Of a stretch of DNA of 64,000 bases, positions 17,143 through 26,362 are shown piece after piece. Each line of letters starts with the position of its first letter. Within the stretch, counting starts at the first letter, position 1. The translations under genes were made by a program, and so were the position numbers. The stretch is from Pseudoalteromonas viridis (GTDB lineage Bacteria > Pseudomonadota > Gammaproteobacteria > Enterobacterales > Alteromonadaceae), in contig NZ_CP072425.1 in assembly GCF_017742995.1 (NCBI RefSeq), forward strand, positions 1,674,001 through 1,738,000, in the 5' to 3' direction. The notes under the pieces were generated by a model that was given only the letters and a program-made list of their open reading frames with translations, did no database searches and was not told the origin of the DNA.

Positions 17143-19674
17143 ATGCATCGCCTGTTATTATTGCTGTGTGTGTTGAGTTTGCAGCTCAGCGCCAAGCCCC
17201 TGAGTTTTTATTTTGATGACACCAGCCAGTTCGACCCTAGTATCCCAAAACCACATGAGGTGATAGGCTATGACGTGGGCGAGTGGCATGTGCGCCCCGA
17301 ACAGTTGGTGCAATATTTAAACGTGCTGGCAGAGGCCAGCCCCAGAGTATCGATAAAAACGATAGGGTACAGTCATGAGCGCCGACCTTTGGTGTTACTG
17401 ACGATCACAGAGCAGGCACGACAGAGCAATATTGAGGCCGTCAAAAGCGCCCATTTAGCTGCGCTTGAGCAGCCGCGGCCTCGCAAAGATGCTCCGGCGG
17501 TTACCTGGCTTGGCTACAGTGTGCATGGCAATGAACCCTCGGGCAGCAACACCGCTATGCTGGTGGCATACTATCTGGCCGCGGCACAGGGCGAGAAGAT
17601 TGACGCCCTGTTACGCGATACCGTAATACTGCTGGACCCGTCACTCAATCCAGACGGATTGGCTCGCTTTGCCAGCTGGGCGAACAGCCATCGGGGAGCA
17701 GTGTTATCCAGCGATCCAGAGCACAGAGAACATGTGGAAAGGTGGCCGTCTGGCAGAACAAATCACTACTGGTTTGACTTAAACCGCGACTGGCTGCTGT
17801 TGCAGCACCCAGAGTCACGCGCCCGGATCGCCGCTTTCCATGACTGGAAACCAAATGTACTGGCCGATTTCCATGAGATGGGCCCGAACTCCAGTTACTT
17901 CTTCCAGCCGGGGATCCCGTCACGCACGCATCCGCTGACACCAGAGCGCAACCAGAGTTTAACGGCGGCGATTGGCCAGTTTCATGCTGATGCGCTGGAT
18001 CAGGCCGGGCAGCTGTATTTTACTCAGGAGAGCTTTGACGATTTTTACTACGGCAAAGGCTCGACCTATCCGGACATCAACGGCTCAGTCGGTATTTTGT
18101 TTGAACAGGCCAGCAGTCGTGGTCATATGCAGCAAACCATCAATGGCTTGCTGACTTTCCCGCAGACCATTAAGAACCAGTTGATCACCTCGTTATCTAC
18201 TTTGCAAGGCGCGGCGGCTAACCGTCAGGCACTGCTTGACTATCAGCAGCACTTTTATCTCAGTGCTGAAAAGGAGGCCAAGCAGCAGGACTATCAGGGT
18301 TATGTGGTATCCGCAGGGCAGGACCCCTATCGTCTGAAGCAATTTGTAGAACTGCTTCGTCAGCATCAGGTCACAGTAAAACAGCTCGAAAAATCGCTGA
18401 AAGTAAAAGACCAGCAGTTTAAAAAGGGCGACCTTTACATACCGCTGTCACAGCCGCAAGTACGCCTGATCAAAGCCATGTTCAGCGAGCAAACACATTT
18501 TAAAGACAATACCTTTTACGATGTTTCGGGCTGGACACTACCCTATGCCTACGATCTGGACTTTGCCCGGGTCACCAGCAGCTGGGGGCTTAAAGTGAGC
18601 GAGTCAGACTGGCAAGCGCGCAGCCTGGCAGCGCAAACGCCTGATGATGCGGCCTATGCCTACGCTTTTTCCTGGGAGCACTATTTGGCACCTAAGTTAC
18701 TCAACCGCTTGCTGACAGATGGCATTGAAGCGCGCGTTGCGCTACAGCCGTTCACGGCCAAGCTCACCCAGGGAGAGCAACAGTTTGAGGCGGGCACTGT
18801 GGTGATCCCGGCTGGCTTACAGGATCTCGACAACTGGCGAACTTTACTGGCCGAACAGGCTGTGAAGCTGGGTATTGAGCTGATGGCTATCAGTTCAGGT
18901 CTGACACCTGAGGGGATTGACTTGGGCTCACGCCGGATGATGCCCCTGCACAAACCACAGGTGTTACTGGTTGGCGGGCTGGGCACCAGTCAGTATGAAG
19001 TCGGTGAGATCTGGTATCACCTCGACAGGCATGTGGGGATTGCGCCCAGCATCATAGAGCTGGACCGTCTTGAACGGGTTGACTTGAGCCGATACAGCCA
19101 CCTGATTATGGCCGATGGGCGCTATTCGGCGCTGAGTAAAAAAGCGCAGGCAGCCATTATCAGCTGGGTCCAAAAAGGGGGCGTGATCTGGGGGCATAAA
19201 CGCGGTGCCCAATGGCTGATTGAACATCAGTTGCTCAAGGCTGAGATCATCAGCACGAAAGAGCTGCGCGCGACCTTCGATACTCAGGGGCTGCGTTTCA
19301 AAGACAAGGAGCAGCTGGCTGCTCAGCAGCGTATAGCAGGTGCCATTTTTGGTACTCAGCTGGATCTTTCTCATCCACTGGCATTTGGTTTTGACAACGC
19401 CATGCTACCCGTATTTAAAAACAGCGCCTGGGTGTTGCAGGCGAGCGAGGCCCCTTTTCGGGATGTGGCGGTATATCAGCCACAGCCTTTGCTGGCGGGG
19501 TATGCTGATGAAAGAAATGTCTCGCAGATAGCCAAATCCTCCGCACTGATGGCTGATACCTATGGCAAAGGGGTGGTCATCGCCATGCCGGACAACCCGG
19601 TATTTCGCGGTTTCTGGTATGGCAGTAGCCGCTTGTTTAATAATGCACTGTTTTTCTCGCAGGCCGTTCATTAA
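17143..19674 (+). CDS. Secreted M14 family zinc carboxypeptidase-like protein
   Basis: 843 residues with a signal peptide (MHRLLLLLCVLSLQLSA). The N-terminal part is an M14 metallopeptidase domain (about 40-340): ISIKTIGYSHERRPL, zinc ligands His and Glu in SVHGNEPSGSNT, LDPSLNPDGLARF, FDLNRDW and a later FHEMG. A long C-terminal region (about 350-843) includes a segment like a glutamine-amidotransferase or DJ-1 fold (LLVGGLGTSQYEVGEIWYHLD). This two-part layout is common among large marine M14 proteins. It probably degrades extracellular peptides. It is a monocistronic gene divergent from nfuA, and its stop overlaps the convergent comF stop by 4 bases. Confidence 0.9.
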   Translation: MHRLLLLLCVLSLQLSAKPLSFYFDDTSQFDPSIPKPHEVIGYDVGEWHVRPEQLVQYLNVLAEASPRVSIKTIGYSHERRPLVLLTITEQARQSNIEAVKSAHLAALEQPRPRKDAPAVTWLGYSVHGNEPSGSNTAMLVAYYLAAAQGEKIDALLRDTVILLDPSLNPDGLARFASWANSHRGAVLSSDPEHREHVERWPSGRTNHYWFDLNRDWLLLQHPESRARIAAFHDWKPNVLADFHEMGPNSSYFFQPGIPSRTHPLTPERNQSLTAAIGQFHADALDQAGQLYFTQESFDDFYYGKGSTYPDINGSVGILFEQASSRGHMQQTINGLLTFPQTIKNQLITSLSTLQGAAANRQALLDYQQHFYLSAEKEAKQQDYQGYVVSAGQDPYRLKQFVELLRQHQVTVKQLEKSLKVKDQQFKKGDLYIPLSQPQVRLIKAMFSEQTHFKDNTFYDVSGWTLPYAYDLDFARVTSSWGLKVSESDWQARSLAAQTPDDAAYAYAFSWEHYLAPKLLNRLLTDGIEARVALQPFTAKLTQGEQQFEAGTVVIPAGLQDLDNWRTLLAEQAVKLGIELMAISSGLTPEGIDLGSRRMMPLHKPQVLLVGGLGTSQYEVGEIWYHLDRHVGIAPSIIELDRLERVDLSRYSHLIMADGRYSALSKKAQAAIISWVQKGGVIWGHKRGAQWLIEHQLLKAEIISTKELRATFDTQGLRFKDKEQLAAQQRIAGAIFGTQLDLSHPLAFGFDNAMLPVFKNSAWVLQASEAPFRDVAVYQPQPLLAGYADERNVSQIAKSSALMADTYGKGVVIAMPDNPVFRGFWYGSSRLFNNALFFSQAVH

Positions 19675-20345
19675 GCGGGCGTCAGGCAGGTTGCACAGGC
19701 CCAGATCTGAGTCGCACCCGCGCGTCGACAGAGCTGGGCTGCGGCATTTATCGTCGCGCCTGTGGTGATCACGTCATCAACCAATAAGATACGCTGGCCT
19801 GTGAGGGAGCCTGCCAGGCTAAACGCCTGACTCTGATTGTGTAACCGTGCCCGACGATTTAAGGTTTGTTGTGCTCGCGTCATGCGTTTCGACAAAACCG
19901 GCAGGATAGGCAGCTGCCCGTTGAGCACGCAGCCCCAGGTTTGCATCACCTGATTAAAACCTCGATTGATCAACCTGGATCTGGGCAAAGGGATGACGAT
20001 GGCGGCATCCACTTGTGGCACTTGCTCGAAGCAATAGTGTTGCCACTGATAGGCGATAACCTGGCGCAGTAAACAGGCGGCATGGCGTCGCTGGTGCAGC
20101 TTTAACTCACATAACCCGCGTTTGAGTACCCCATGATACCAGCCACAGGCGATCAGCCCGTCGCAATCAGGCAAGTTAAACTGGGTTTGGATATCAGCAC
20201 GCAACAACAGGTTTCCCTCCTCAGGGAGAAACAGTGGCAGCGCCTCCAGGCAGGGCGTGCATAAGCCAGCATGAGCAACCGGGCTCTGGCAACACGCACA
20301 GTAGCGGGGAAACAGCGCCTGTGCGAGTACATGGGACAATGACAT
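19671..20345 (-). CDS. comF: ComF family protein (phosphoribosyltransferase-like; GntX homologue)
   Basis: About 224 residues from MSLSHVLAQALFPRYC. The N-terminal zinc-finger-like cysteines are YCACCQSPVAHAGLCTPC. The C-terminal PRTase domain has VIPLPRSRLINRGFNQ, the typical RRTRAQ-like KRMTRAQQTLNRRAR and the phosphoribosyl-binding loop ILLVDDVITTGATINAA. ComF proteins are needed for DNA uptake in naturally competent bacteria; the biochemical step is unresolved. Starts upstream of 20345 would overlap the divergent bioH start and lack family similarity. The partner competence gene comM is about 38 kb away in this window. Confidence 0.93.
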   Translation of the reverse strand: MSLSHVLAQALFPRYCACCQSPVAHAGLCTPCLEALPLFLPEEGNLLLRADIQTQFNLPDCDGLIACGWYHGVLKRGLCELKLHQRRHAACLLRQVIAYQWQHYCFEQVPQVDAAIVIPLPRSRLINRGFNQVMQTWGCVLNGQLPILPVLSKRMTRAQQTLNRRARLHNQSQAFSLAGSLTGQRILLVDDVITTGATINAAAQLCRRAGATQIWACATCLTPA

Positions 20346-20402
20346 TGCTTTCCATCCTTGAATCGCTATCATAGCGACAAGTTTGGTTGGGGAAGTGAAT
20401 AA

Positions 20403-21140
20403 ATGCAAAGCGAAATTGTCCTATTACACGGCTGGGGGATGAATAAACAGGTATGGCAGCTGAGCATGGAACAGCTTCAGCAGGCACAGCCTTTGGCGGT
20501 GCGTGCAGTCAATCTACCCGGCTTTGGCGGGGCTGCATTCCCGCAGCACATCTCTACGTTAGACGATCTTGCGGATGAGATTGCGCGCGATCTCAGTGAG
20601 CACTCTGTATTAGTTGGCTGGTCTTTGGGTGGACTTGTGGCTATTAATCTGGCGCATCGCTACCCGGATAAGGTTGCCAAACTGGTGCTGGTGGCATCTA
20701 ATCCGTGCTTTGTTGAGTCGCCAGAGTGGCCGGGGATCAAGCCAAAAGTGCTGGCGGGGTTTAAACAAGCACTGGCTGATGACAGCGCCAAAACCATAGA
20801 GCGATTTCTTGCGATCCAGGCCATGGGCAGCGAACATGCCCGCGACGACATCAAACAGCTGCGCAAACTATTAGGTCAGCTACCCGCTGCGCACCCCGAG
20901 GCGCTGAGTCTGGGGCTGGATGCATTACAAAGCTGTGATTACCGCACTTATTTTGGCGCGCTCAGCCAGCCTGTATTCGGTCTGTTTGGCCGTCTTGATG
21001 CGCTGGTACCGAGCGAGGTAATAGAGCGAATGGCGGTACTCAATCCTCAATTTAGGGCATTCACCTTTGCCAAAGCATCCCATGCGCCGTTTATCTCCCA
21101 CAAAGATGAGTTTGTTACTCATTTAAAATCAATTCTTTAG
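20403..21140 (+). CDS. bioH: Pimeloyl-ACP methyl ester carboxylesterase BioH
   Basis: Alpha/beta hydrolase of 245 residues that frees pimeloyl-ACP at the end of the BioC-BioH route for biotin precursor synthesis. Family motifs: LLHGWGMNKQVW (oxyanion region), the nucleophile Ser74 in VGWSLGGLVA, acid Asp199 in GRLDALVP and His227 in KASHAPFISH. It is divergent from comF with a 57-base gap and followed by a hairpin terminator. Its neighbourhood with comF and nfuA matches that of E. coli bioH-gntX-nfuA. Confidence 0.96.
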   Translation: MQSEIVLLHGWGMNKQVWQLSMEQLQQAQPLAVRAVNLPGFGGAAFPQHISTLDDLADEIARDLSEHSVLVGWSLGGLVAINLAHRYPDKVAKLVLVASNPCFVESPEWPGIKPKVLAGFKQALADDSAKTIERFLAIQAMGSEHARDDIKQLRKLLGQLPAAHPEALSLGLDALQSCDYRTYFGALSQPVFGLFGRLDALVPSEVIERMAVLNPQFRAFTFAKASHAPFISHKDEFVTHLKSIL

Positions 21141-21152
21141 TTTTGCGCAACG

Positions 21153-21190
21153 AAAAAGCGGCAATTTTTTGCCGCCCTTACTTTATTTTG
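21153..21190 (+). terminator. Terminator after bioH
   Basis: Stem GCGGCAA/TTGCCGC with TTTT loop, preceded by A5 and followed by a T-rich but interrupted tract. It begins 13 bases after the bioH stop. Confidence 0.75.
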
Positions 21191-21242
21191 TTTATAAATT
21201 AAGCAATAATTAGGTGGAGAATTTTTAACTTTAGGGCGAGAT

Positions 21243-21551
21243 ATGGCAGTCAATGATATCCTCAATGCTGGTGTTCAGGGTTTTGAGCTTGCCCGCCAAA
21301 GTGCCGAGCAAGCCGCAGCCGATATCAACAAGGCAACGCTGGACCAGCAAAGTGAGCAACAGGTTGCACAGCAACGTCAGCTTCAGGGGGCGTCCAGTAA
21401 TGAAGGCGTCACAGCACCTGTGGGACAAACACCCAGGCTGGATGAAGCCGTGGTTGACCTGAAAGTAGCAGAATTTAACGCTAAAGCGAATGCGCAAACC
21501 ATTCGCACAGCAGACGAAGTATTGGGTACTTTGATTGATATTAAAGTGTAA
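21243..21551 (+). CDS. Small protein with flagellar-rod-like C-terminus, partner of the SprA-type protease
   Basis: 102 residues, no signal peptide. The N-terminus MAVNDILNAGVQGFELARQSAEQAAADIN and the C-terminal helix VDLKVAEFNAKANAQTIRTADEVLGTLIDIKV resemble the terminal coiled-coil halves of FlgC-type flagellar rod proteins, which polymerise through N- and C-terminal helices; a glutamine-rich linker (about 34-50) joins them. The stop overlaps the next start (TAATG), so the two genes are coupled. A structural or adaptor role with the following metalloprotease is inference. No other flagellar gene lies in the window. Confidence 0.78.
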   Translation: MAVNDILNAGVQGFELARQSAEQAAADINKATLDQQSEQQVAQQRQLQGASSNEGVTAPVGQTPRLDEAVVDLKVAEFNAKANAQTIRTADEVLGTLIDIKV

Positions 21552-22450
21552 TGAACATAGTAACGCCACCCCCGGCGATGAACTTAAACACGGCGAATGT
21601 CTACACTGAGACGGCGCAACGTGACAACCAGCTTCGCGAGGTTATTCCAAAACCCGCGCCAGTCTCCCCTGCGTTTACCGAAAACAAACCACTGTCTGAT
21701 GGCGAAAAGCAAAAATCATTCTCGGCAGATGATTCTGGCCTGTATGACAGCAAAGGTCAGCTCAAAGAGGGTAAAACCATTGAGGAGCGTCAGGAAGGCG
21801 AACAAGGCGAGCAAGGGGAACAAAAGGATCAGCAAGATCCACAGGAATTAAGTGAGCGCGAACAAGCTGAGCTGGAGGCTGAACAGGCTCAGCTACAGGA
21901 ATTAAAAGACCGCGACCGGGAAGTGCGTCTGCACGAAGAAGCCCATGCCAGAGTGGGTGGTCAGTATGCGGGTTCACCAAGCTATGAATACCAACGCGGG
22001 CCAGACGGCAATAATTACGCCGTCGGCGGCGAAGTCATGATTGATGTTGCGCCGACCGGAGATCCGCGTGAAACCATAGATAAGATGCAAACGGTCCGAG
22101 CGGCAGCGTTAGCGCCGGCAGAACCATCAGGCGCAGACAGAGCCATTGCAGCAGACGCAACCGCTAAAATTGCCGAGGCGCAGGCGGAGCTGGCCAAGCA
22201 ATCTATCAGTGGTGAAGAAGCACAAGAGAATAACCGTGTTGTCGGTTATCAAACCCGTCGCCTGAGTGAGGATGAGCTCAGCGAGCAACAACCTGAGTCA
22301 GCCCGGCTGGAAGAAGATGTGGATCCGTTTGCTGTGGCCTTACCTATCGAGCGGGATCCTGAAATTGCATCCCGGGCACTGAGAATAGAAGGCTTTTATG
22401 GTGAGGTTGCTAAACCCAAAGAAGCCTCTCAGCTATCCGTGGTGATATAA
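21551..22450 (+). CDS. SprA-related putative metalloprotease (CJM1_0395-like)
   Basis: 299 residues. A low-complexity N-terminal half rich in Glu, Gln and Lys (about 45-125, including an EQGEQGEQ repeat) precedes the conserved domain DREVRLHEEAHARVGGQYAG, with a zinc-protease-like HExxH at residues 128-132, and then YEYQRGPDGNNYAVGGEVMIDVAPTGDP and MQTVRAAALAPAEPSGADRAIAADAT. These are the hallmarks of the SprA-related family (Pfam PF12118 by memory). No signal peptide is visible. Biochemical function is unproven; protease activity is assigned on HExxH alone. It is convergent with tex across a shared terminator. Confidence 0.88.
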   Translation: MNIVTPPPAMNLNTANVYTETAQRDNQLREVIPKPAPVSPAFTENKPLSDGEKQKSFSADDSGLYDSKGQLKEGKTIEERQEGEQGEQGEQKDQQDPQELSEREQAELEAEQAQLQELKDRDREVRLHEEAHARVGGQYAGSPSYEYQRGPDGNNYAVGGEVMIDVAPTGDPRETIDKMQTVRAAALAPAEPSGADRAIAADATAKIAEAQAELAKQSISGEEAQENNRVVGYQTRRLSEDELSEQQPESARLEEDVDPFAVALPIERDPEIASRALRIEGFYGEVAKPKEASQLSVVI

Positions 22451-22480
22451 CTTTAGAGCGTAACTTCAGTCAGCTAAACG

Positions 22481-22512
22481 ACACAGGCCCGCATTTGCGG
22501 GCCTGTTTCTTT
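22481..22512. terminator. Bidirectional terminator between SprA-type gene and tex
   Basis: Ten-base-pair stem ACAGGCCCGC/GCGGGCCTGT with loop ATTT, followed by TTTCTTTG on the + strand. It serves the convergent SprA-type gene; the tex stop is 14 bases away. Confidence 0.85.
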
Positions 22513-22525
22513 GTTGCTATAGCAA

Positions 22526-24862
22526 TTACTTTTTCAGTTTAGCAAAGGCTTCGGCAAAAGCATTACCCATTGCGGCATTGCCATTGTCGCGTCGATTGTC
22601 TCGGCGACTATCTTTGCGTTGTGCTGGTCGCTGAGATTTGCCGCCTGGCTTTTGCGCGGCCGGCTTACTTTGCTTTTGTCCAGTATTTGCCGGGATCTCG
22701 TCGTTCAGGCGCATAGTAAAGCTGATCCGTTTACGGGCAACGTCCACTTCTATGACTTTGACTTTCACTATGTCACCGGCCTTAACCACTTCACGTGGAT
22801 CTGAAATGAACTTATCGGTCAATGCCGAGATATGGACCAGGCCATCCTGATGCACACCAACATCGACAAAGGCACCAAAGTTTGCCACGTTCGACACCAC
22901 GCCTTCCAGGGTCATACCGACTTTCAGATCGGCAATGGTTTCGACGCCGGCTTTAAATTGTGCCGTCTTAAATTCAGGGCGCGGGTCACGGCCCGGTTTG
23001 TCCAGCTCGCCCAGGATATCTGTGATGGTTGGTACCCCAAACTTATCGTCAACATACTCGGCGGGATCCAATTTGCTCAGCACATCGCTGTTGCCAATCA
23101 ACGCGGTGACATCGAGCGACTTGCTGGTGCAGATCTTTTTCACAACCGGGTAGGCTTCCGGGTGAACCGCAGAGGCATCCAATGGATCCTCACCATTGGC
23201 AATACGCAGGAATCCTGCCGCCTGCTCAAAGGCTTTTGGTCCCAGACGCTCTACCTGCTTCAGCTGTTTGCGATTGCTGAATGAACCATTGGTATCACGG
23301 AATTTAACAATGTTGGTCGCCAGAGTTTTATTTAGCCCGGATACGCGTGTTAGCAGCGGGACAGAAGCGGTGTTGACGTCTACACCCACCGAGTTTACAC
23401 AGTCTTCTACCACTGTGGTCAGCGTCTGACCCAGCTGGCTTTGTGATACATCATGCTGATACTGACCCACACCAATAGACTTAGGCTCAATTTTCACAAG
23501 CTCTGCCAGCGGATCCTGCAGTCGGCGTGCAATTGACACCGCGCCACGCAATGATACGTCCAGGTCAGGGAACTCGTTGGCGGCAAACTCAGAAGCAGAA
23601 TACACCGAAGCACCGGCTTCACTGACCATCACTTTCGTCAGCTTCAGCTCACTGGCGGCTTTGAGCAGCTCGGCGGCTAGTTTGTCGGTTTCGCGAGACG
23701 CGGTCCCATTACCGATAGCAATCAGTTCAACTTTGTGCTGACGACATTGTTGCTCCAGCGTGCGCAGTGACTTGTCCCAGTGATTCTGCGGCGCATGCGG
23801 ATAGATGGTGCTAGTCGCCAGTAGTTTACCGGTTTTATCGACAACTGCTACCTTACAACCGGTTCTGAGGCCTGGGTCAATGCCCATTGTCACACGTGGA
23901 CCCGCAGGAGCCGCCATCAGCAGATCTTTGAGGTTTTTGGCAAAGACATCAATCGCACCTTGTTCGGCATTCTCACGCGTGGCACCCAGCATTTCGTTTT
24001 CAAGGTGGGTGGCCAGCTTGATTTTCCAGGCCCACTGCACCACCGTCATTAACCAGCCGCTTGCCGCGCTTCCCGACACATCCAGACCGTAATGATCCGC
24101 TATCATCTGTGCACAGTATTGCTGCGGGTCCTCGGCCTGCGGCTCGGGGTTAATCGAGAGCTGTAAAATCCCTTCGTTACGTGCTCTGAGCATGGCCAGT
24201 GCACGGTGAGAGGGGACGCTCGCCAGCTTTTCGTCGTGTTCGAAGTAGTCACGATATTTGCTGCCCGCTTCTTCTTGCCCCGGAACAACACGGCTTTGTA
24301 AATAACCATGCTGTTTCAGCTGGTTTCTGAATTTGCTCAGCAGTTTTGCGTCTTCAGCGAAGCGCTCCATCAGAATAAACTTGGCGCCATCGAGTGCCGC
24401 TTTGCAATCTTCAATGCCTTTGTCGGCATTGATAAACGCTTCTGCCGCCAGCTCGGGTGTCTGACTTGGATCAGAGAACAGCAGGTCGGCCAGTGGCTCA
24501 AGCCCGGCTTCTATGGCTATCTGGCCTTTGGTACGGCGTTTAGGTTTGTAGGGCAGGTATAAATCTTCCAGTTCGGTTTTGCTTTGCACCTGATTTAGCT
24601 CTGAGGCTAACTGCTCTGTAAGCTTACCCTGCTCATCAATGGTTTTGATGATAAAAGCGCGGCGTTCCTCCAGTTCCCGCAGGTAGCCGAGGCGCTGCTC
24701 GAGTAAGCGTAGCTGAGTATCATCCAGGCCACCGGTTACTTCTTTACGGTAACGGGCAATAAACGGAACGGTTGCACCTTCATCAAGTAGTGCGGTGGCA
24801 GCATTCACTTGCTGTTGTGATGCGTTTAGCTCAGCAGCTAAACGGGCTGAGATATTGCTCAT
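22526..24862 (-). CDS. tex: Tex family transcription accessory protein (S1 RNA-binding)
   Basis: 778 residues. In order: helical N-terminal Tex domain ([32 protein letters not shown]), a YqgF/RNase H-like domain ([19 protein letters not shown]), helix-hairpin-helix motifs ([25 protein letters not shown]) and a C-terminal S1 domain ([28 protein letters not shown]). A disordered basic tail ends [13 protein letters not shown]. It binds nucleic acid and RNA polymerase complexes; the precise role is still debated. It lies downstream of greB on the same strand, 85 bases away, as in E. coli (yhgF next to greB). Confidence 0.96.
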   Translation of the reverse strand: MSNISARLAAELNASQQQVNAATALLDEGATVPFIARYRKEVTGGLDDTQLRLLEQRLGYLRELEERRAFIIKTIDEQGKLTEQLASELNQVQSKTELEDLYLPYKPKRRTKGQIAIEAGLEPLADLLFSDPSQTPELAAEAFINADKGIEDCKAALDGAKFILMERFAEDAKLLSKFRNQLKQHGYLQSRVVPGQEEAGSKYRDYFEHDEKLASVPSHRALAMLRARNEGILQLSINPEPQAEDPQQYCAQMIADHYGLDVSGSAASGWLMTVVQWAWKIKLATHLENEMLGATRENAEQGAIDVFAKNLKDLLMAAPAGPRVTMGIDPGLRTGCKVAVVDKTGKLLATSTIYPHAPQNHWDKSLRTLEQQCRQHKVELIAIGNGTASRETDKLAAELLKAASELKLTKVMVSEAGASVYSASEFAANEFPDLDVSLRGAVSIARRLQDPLAELVKIEPKSIGVGQYQHDVSQSQLGQTLTTVVEDCVNSVGVDVNTASVPLLTRVSGLNKTLATNIVKFRDTNGSFSNRKQLKQVERLGPKAFEQAAGFLRIANGEDPLDASAVHPEAYPVVKKICTSKSLDVTALIGNSDVLSKLDPAEYVDDKFGVPTITDILGELDKPGRDPRPEFKTAQFKAGVETIADLKVGMTLEGVVSNVANFGAFVDVGVHQDGLVHISALTDKFISDPREVVKAGDIVKVKVIEVDVARKRISFTMRLNDEIPANTGQKQSKPAAQKPGGKSQRPAQRKDSRRDNRRDNGNAAMGNAFAEAFAKLKK

Positions 24863-24947
24863 GCAAAATCCTTATATAGTTCAATTGGCTAGGCCGTTTT
24901 CTAGGCCTGCGTTTGCGCTCATCATATCATATCTGTAACGGATGTGT

Positions 24948-25421
24948 TCAGGCCGTATAGTCGATCTTATTGACGTACCAGAGCATCTCACCTTGCGGGG
25001 TTTTGACACTGTATTCTTCATCGACAGATTTTCCAAGTAATGCCCGCGCCATGGGGGAGTCGATGGAGATATAATCGTTCCGCTCGTAGATTTCATCGGG
25101 ACCGACGATACGAAAACGTTTTACCTCGCCATCATCATTTTCGATTTCGACCCAGGCACCAAAATACACCTTGCCTTGTTGCTGCGGTGAGTACTCAACA
25201 ATTTTTAAATCTGGCAGGCGCTTTCGCAGGTAGCGTACACGGCGGTCTATTTGTCGTAACAGGCGCTTGTTAAAAGTATAGTCGGCGTTTTCTGAGCGAT
25301 CGCCCAAACTTGCCGCCCAGTTTACGATTTTGGTCACTTCCGGGCGCTTTTCAAACCACAGGTGATCGTGCTCCTGTTGCAGCTTGCGATAGCCCTCTGG
25401 GGTAATTAGGTTGGTTTTCAT
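24948..25421 (-). CDS. greB: Transcription elongation factor GreB
   Basis: 157 residues from MKTNLITPEGYRKLQQEHDHLW. The N-terminal coiled coil enters the RNA polymerase secondary channel to stimulate cleavage of backtracked transcripts; RRVRYLRKRLPDLKIVEYSPQQQGKVYFGAWVE is the GreB-specific version with its basic patch (RLLRQIDRRVRYLRKRL). The C-terminal FKBP-like domain includes SPMARALLGK. A TTG at 25445 could extend it by 8 residues but lacks family support. It is divergent from ompR, as in enterobacteria. Confidence 0.96.
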   Translation of the reverse strand: MKTNLITPEGYRKLQQEHDHLWFEKRPEVTKIVNWAASLGDRSENADYTFNKRLLRQIDRRVRYLRKRLPDLKIVEYSPQQQGKVYFGAWVEIENDDGEVKRFRIVGPDEIYERNDYISIDSPMARALLGKSVDEEYSVKTPQGEMLWYVNKIDYTA

Positions 25422-25636
25422 CTGGTGCTTACTATCTCGGAACAACTACATGTGTCTAGTGTAATGCGGATCCCGGTCGATACCAATCTCACAGTGCCTG
25501 AGAGTCGCCGGTTCAGATCTTGTCATATCACGCCCGCCACTTGTAACGTTCGGTAACAATCTTATTCACTGTTTATGGTGTCTAAGCGTTTTAATTTCAA
25601 TTATATTTAAGGTCAACTAAAGAAAAAATAAGAAGA

Positions 25637-26362
25637 ATGCCCATGGGGAATGAAACCACCAAAGTGTTAGTCGTTGACGATGATATGCGTTTGCGCAGCC
25701 TGCTGGAGCGATACCTGGTCGAGCAGGGGTTTATCGTTCGCAGTGCAGCCAATTCAGAGCAAATGGACAGATTACTGGAGCGTGAAAATTTTCATCTGAT
25801 GGTATTGGATCTGATGTTACCCGGTGAGGATGGTTTGTCTATTTGTCGCCGTCTCAGACAGAAAGAAAATGAAATTCCCATTGTAATGTTAACGGCCAAA
25901 GGGGATGAAGTTGACCGGATCATCGGACTGGAGCTGGGAGCGGATGATTACCTGCCCAAGCCATTTAACCCGCGCGAGTTATTAGCACGGATCAAGGCGG
26001 TGTTACGTCGCCGCGCCAAAGAGGTGCCGGGCGCACCTGCCGCTGAAGAAAATGAAGTCGAGTTTGGTGCCTTTAAACTTAATCTGGCAACCCGGGAAAT
26101 GCAAAAAGGCGAGGAAACCATTGCTTTGACCAGCGGCGAATTTGCGGTACTGAAGGCGCTGGTGAGCCATCCCCGTGAACCGCTGAGCCGGGACAAGTTG
26201 ATGAATCTGGCCCGCGGCAGAGATTACAGTGCACTGGAGCGCAGCATTGATGTGCAGGTATCGCGGTTACGCAGAATGATAGAAGAAGATGCGTCTAACC
26301 CGCGTTATATCCAGACCGTTTGGGGTCTGGGCTATGTGTTTGTGCCAGATGGCGAAAAATAA
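25637..26362 (+). CDS. ompR: Osmolarity response regulator OmpR
   Basis: 241 residues. The receiver domain has the acidic pocket VVDDDMRLRSLLERYL, phosphoacceptor Asp58 in LDLMLPGEDG and Lys in YLPKPFNPRELLARI. The C-terminal winged helix contains LTSGEFAVLKALVSHPREPLSRDKL and the recognition region RDYSALERSIDVQVSRLRR. The identity is strong over the OmpR-specific opening KVLVVDDDMRLR. ATG 25637 or 25643 could start it. envZ begins at the next base after the stop, giving a coupled two-component operon. Confidence 0.96.
   Translation: MPMGNETTKVLVVDDDMRLRSLLERYLVEQGFIVRSAANSEQMDRLLERENFHLMVLDLMLPGEDGLSICRRLRQKENEIPIVMLTAKGDEVDRIIGLELGADDYLPKPFNPRELLARIKAVLRRRAKEVPGAPAAEENEVEFGAFKLNLATREMQKGEETIALTSGEFAVLKALVSHPREPLSRDKLMNLARGRDYSALERSIDVQVSRLRRMIEEDASNPRYIQTVWGLGYVFVPDGEK

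Noticed and set aside
22832..23284. 150-codon plus-strand frame antisense to tex
   Set aside because: It is a shadow of a strongly conserved gene; its translation shows no domain.
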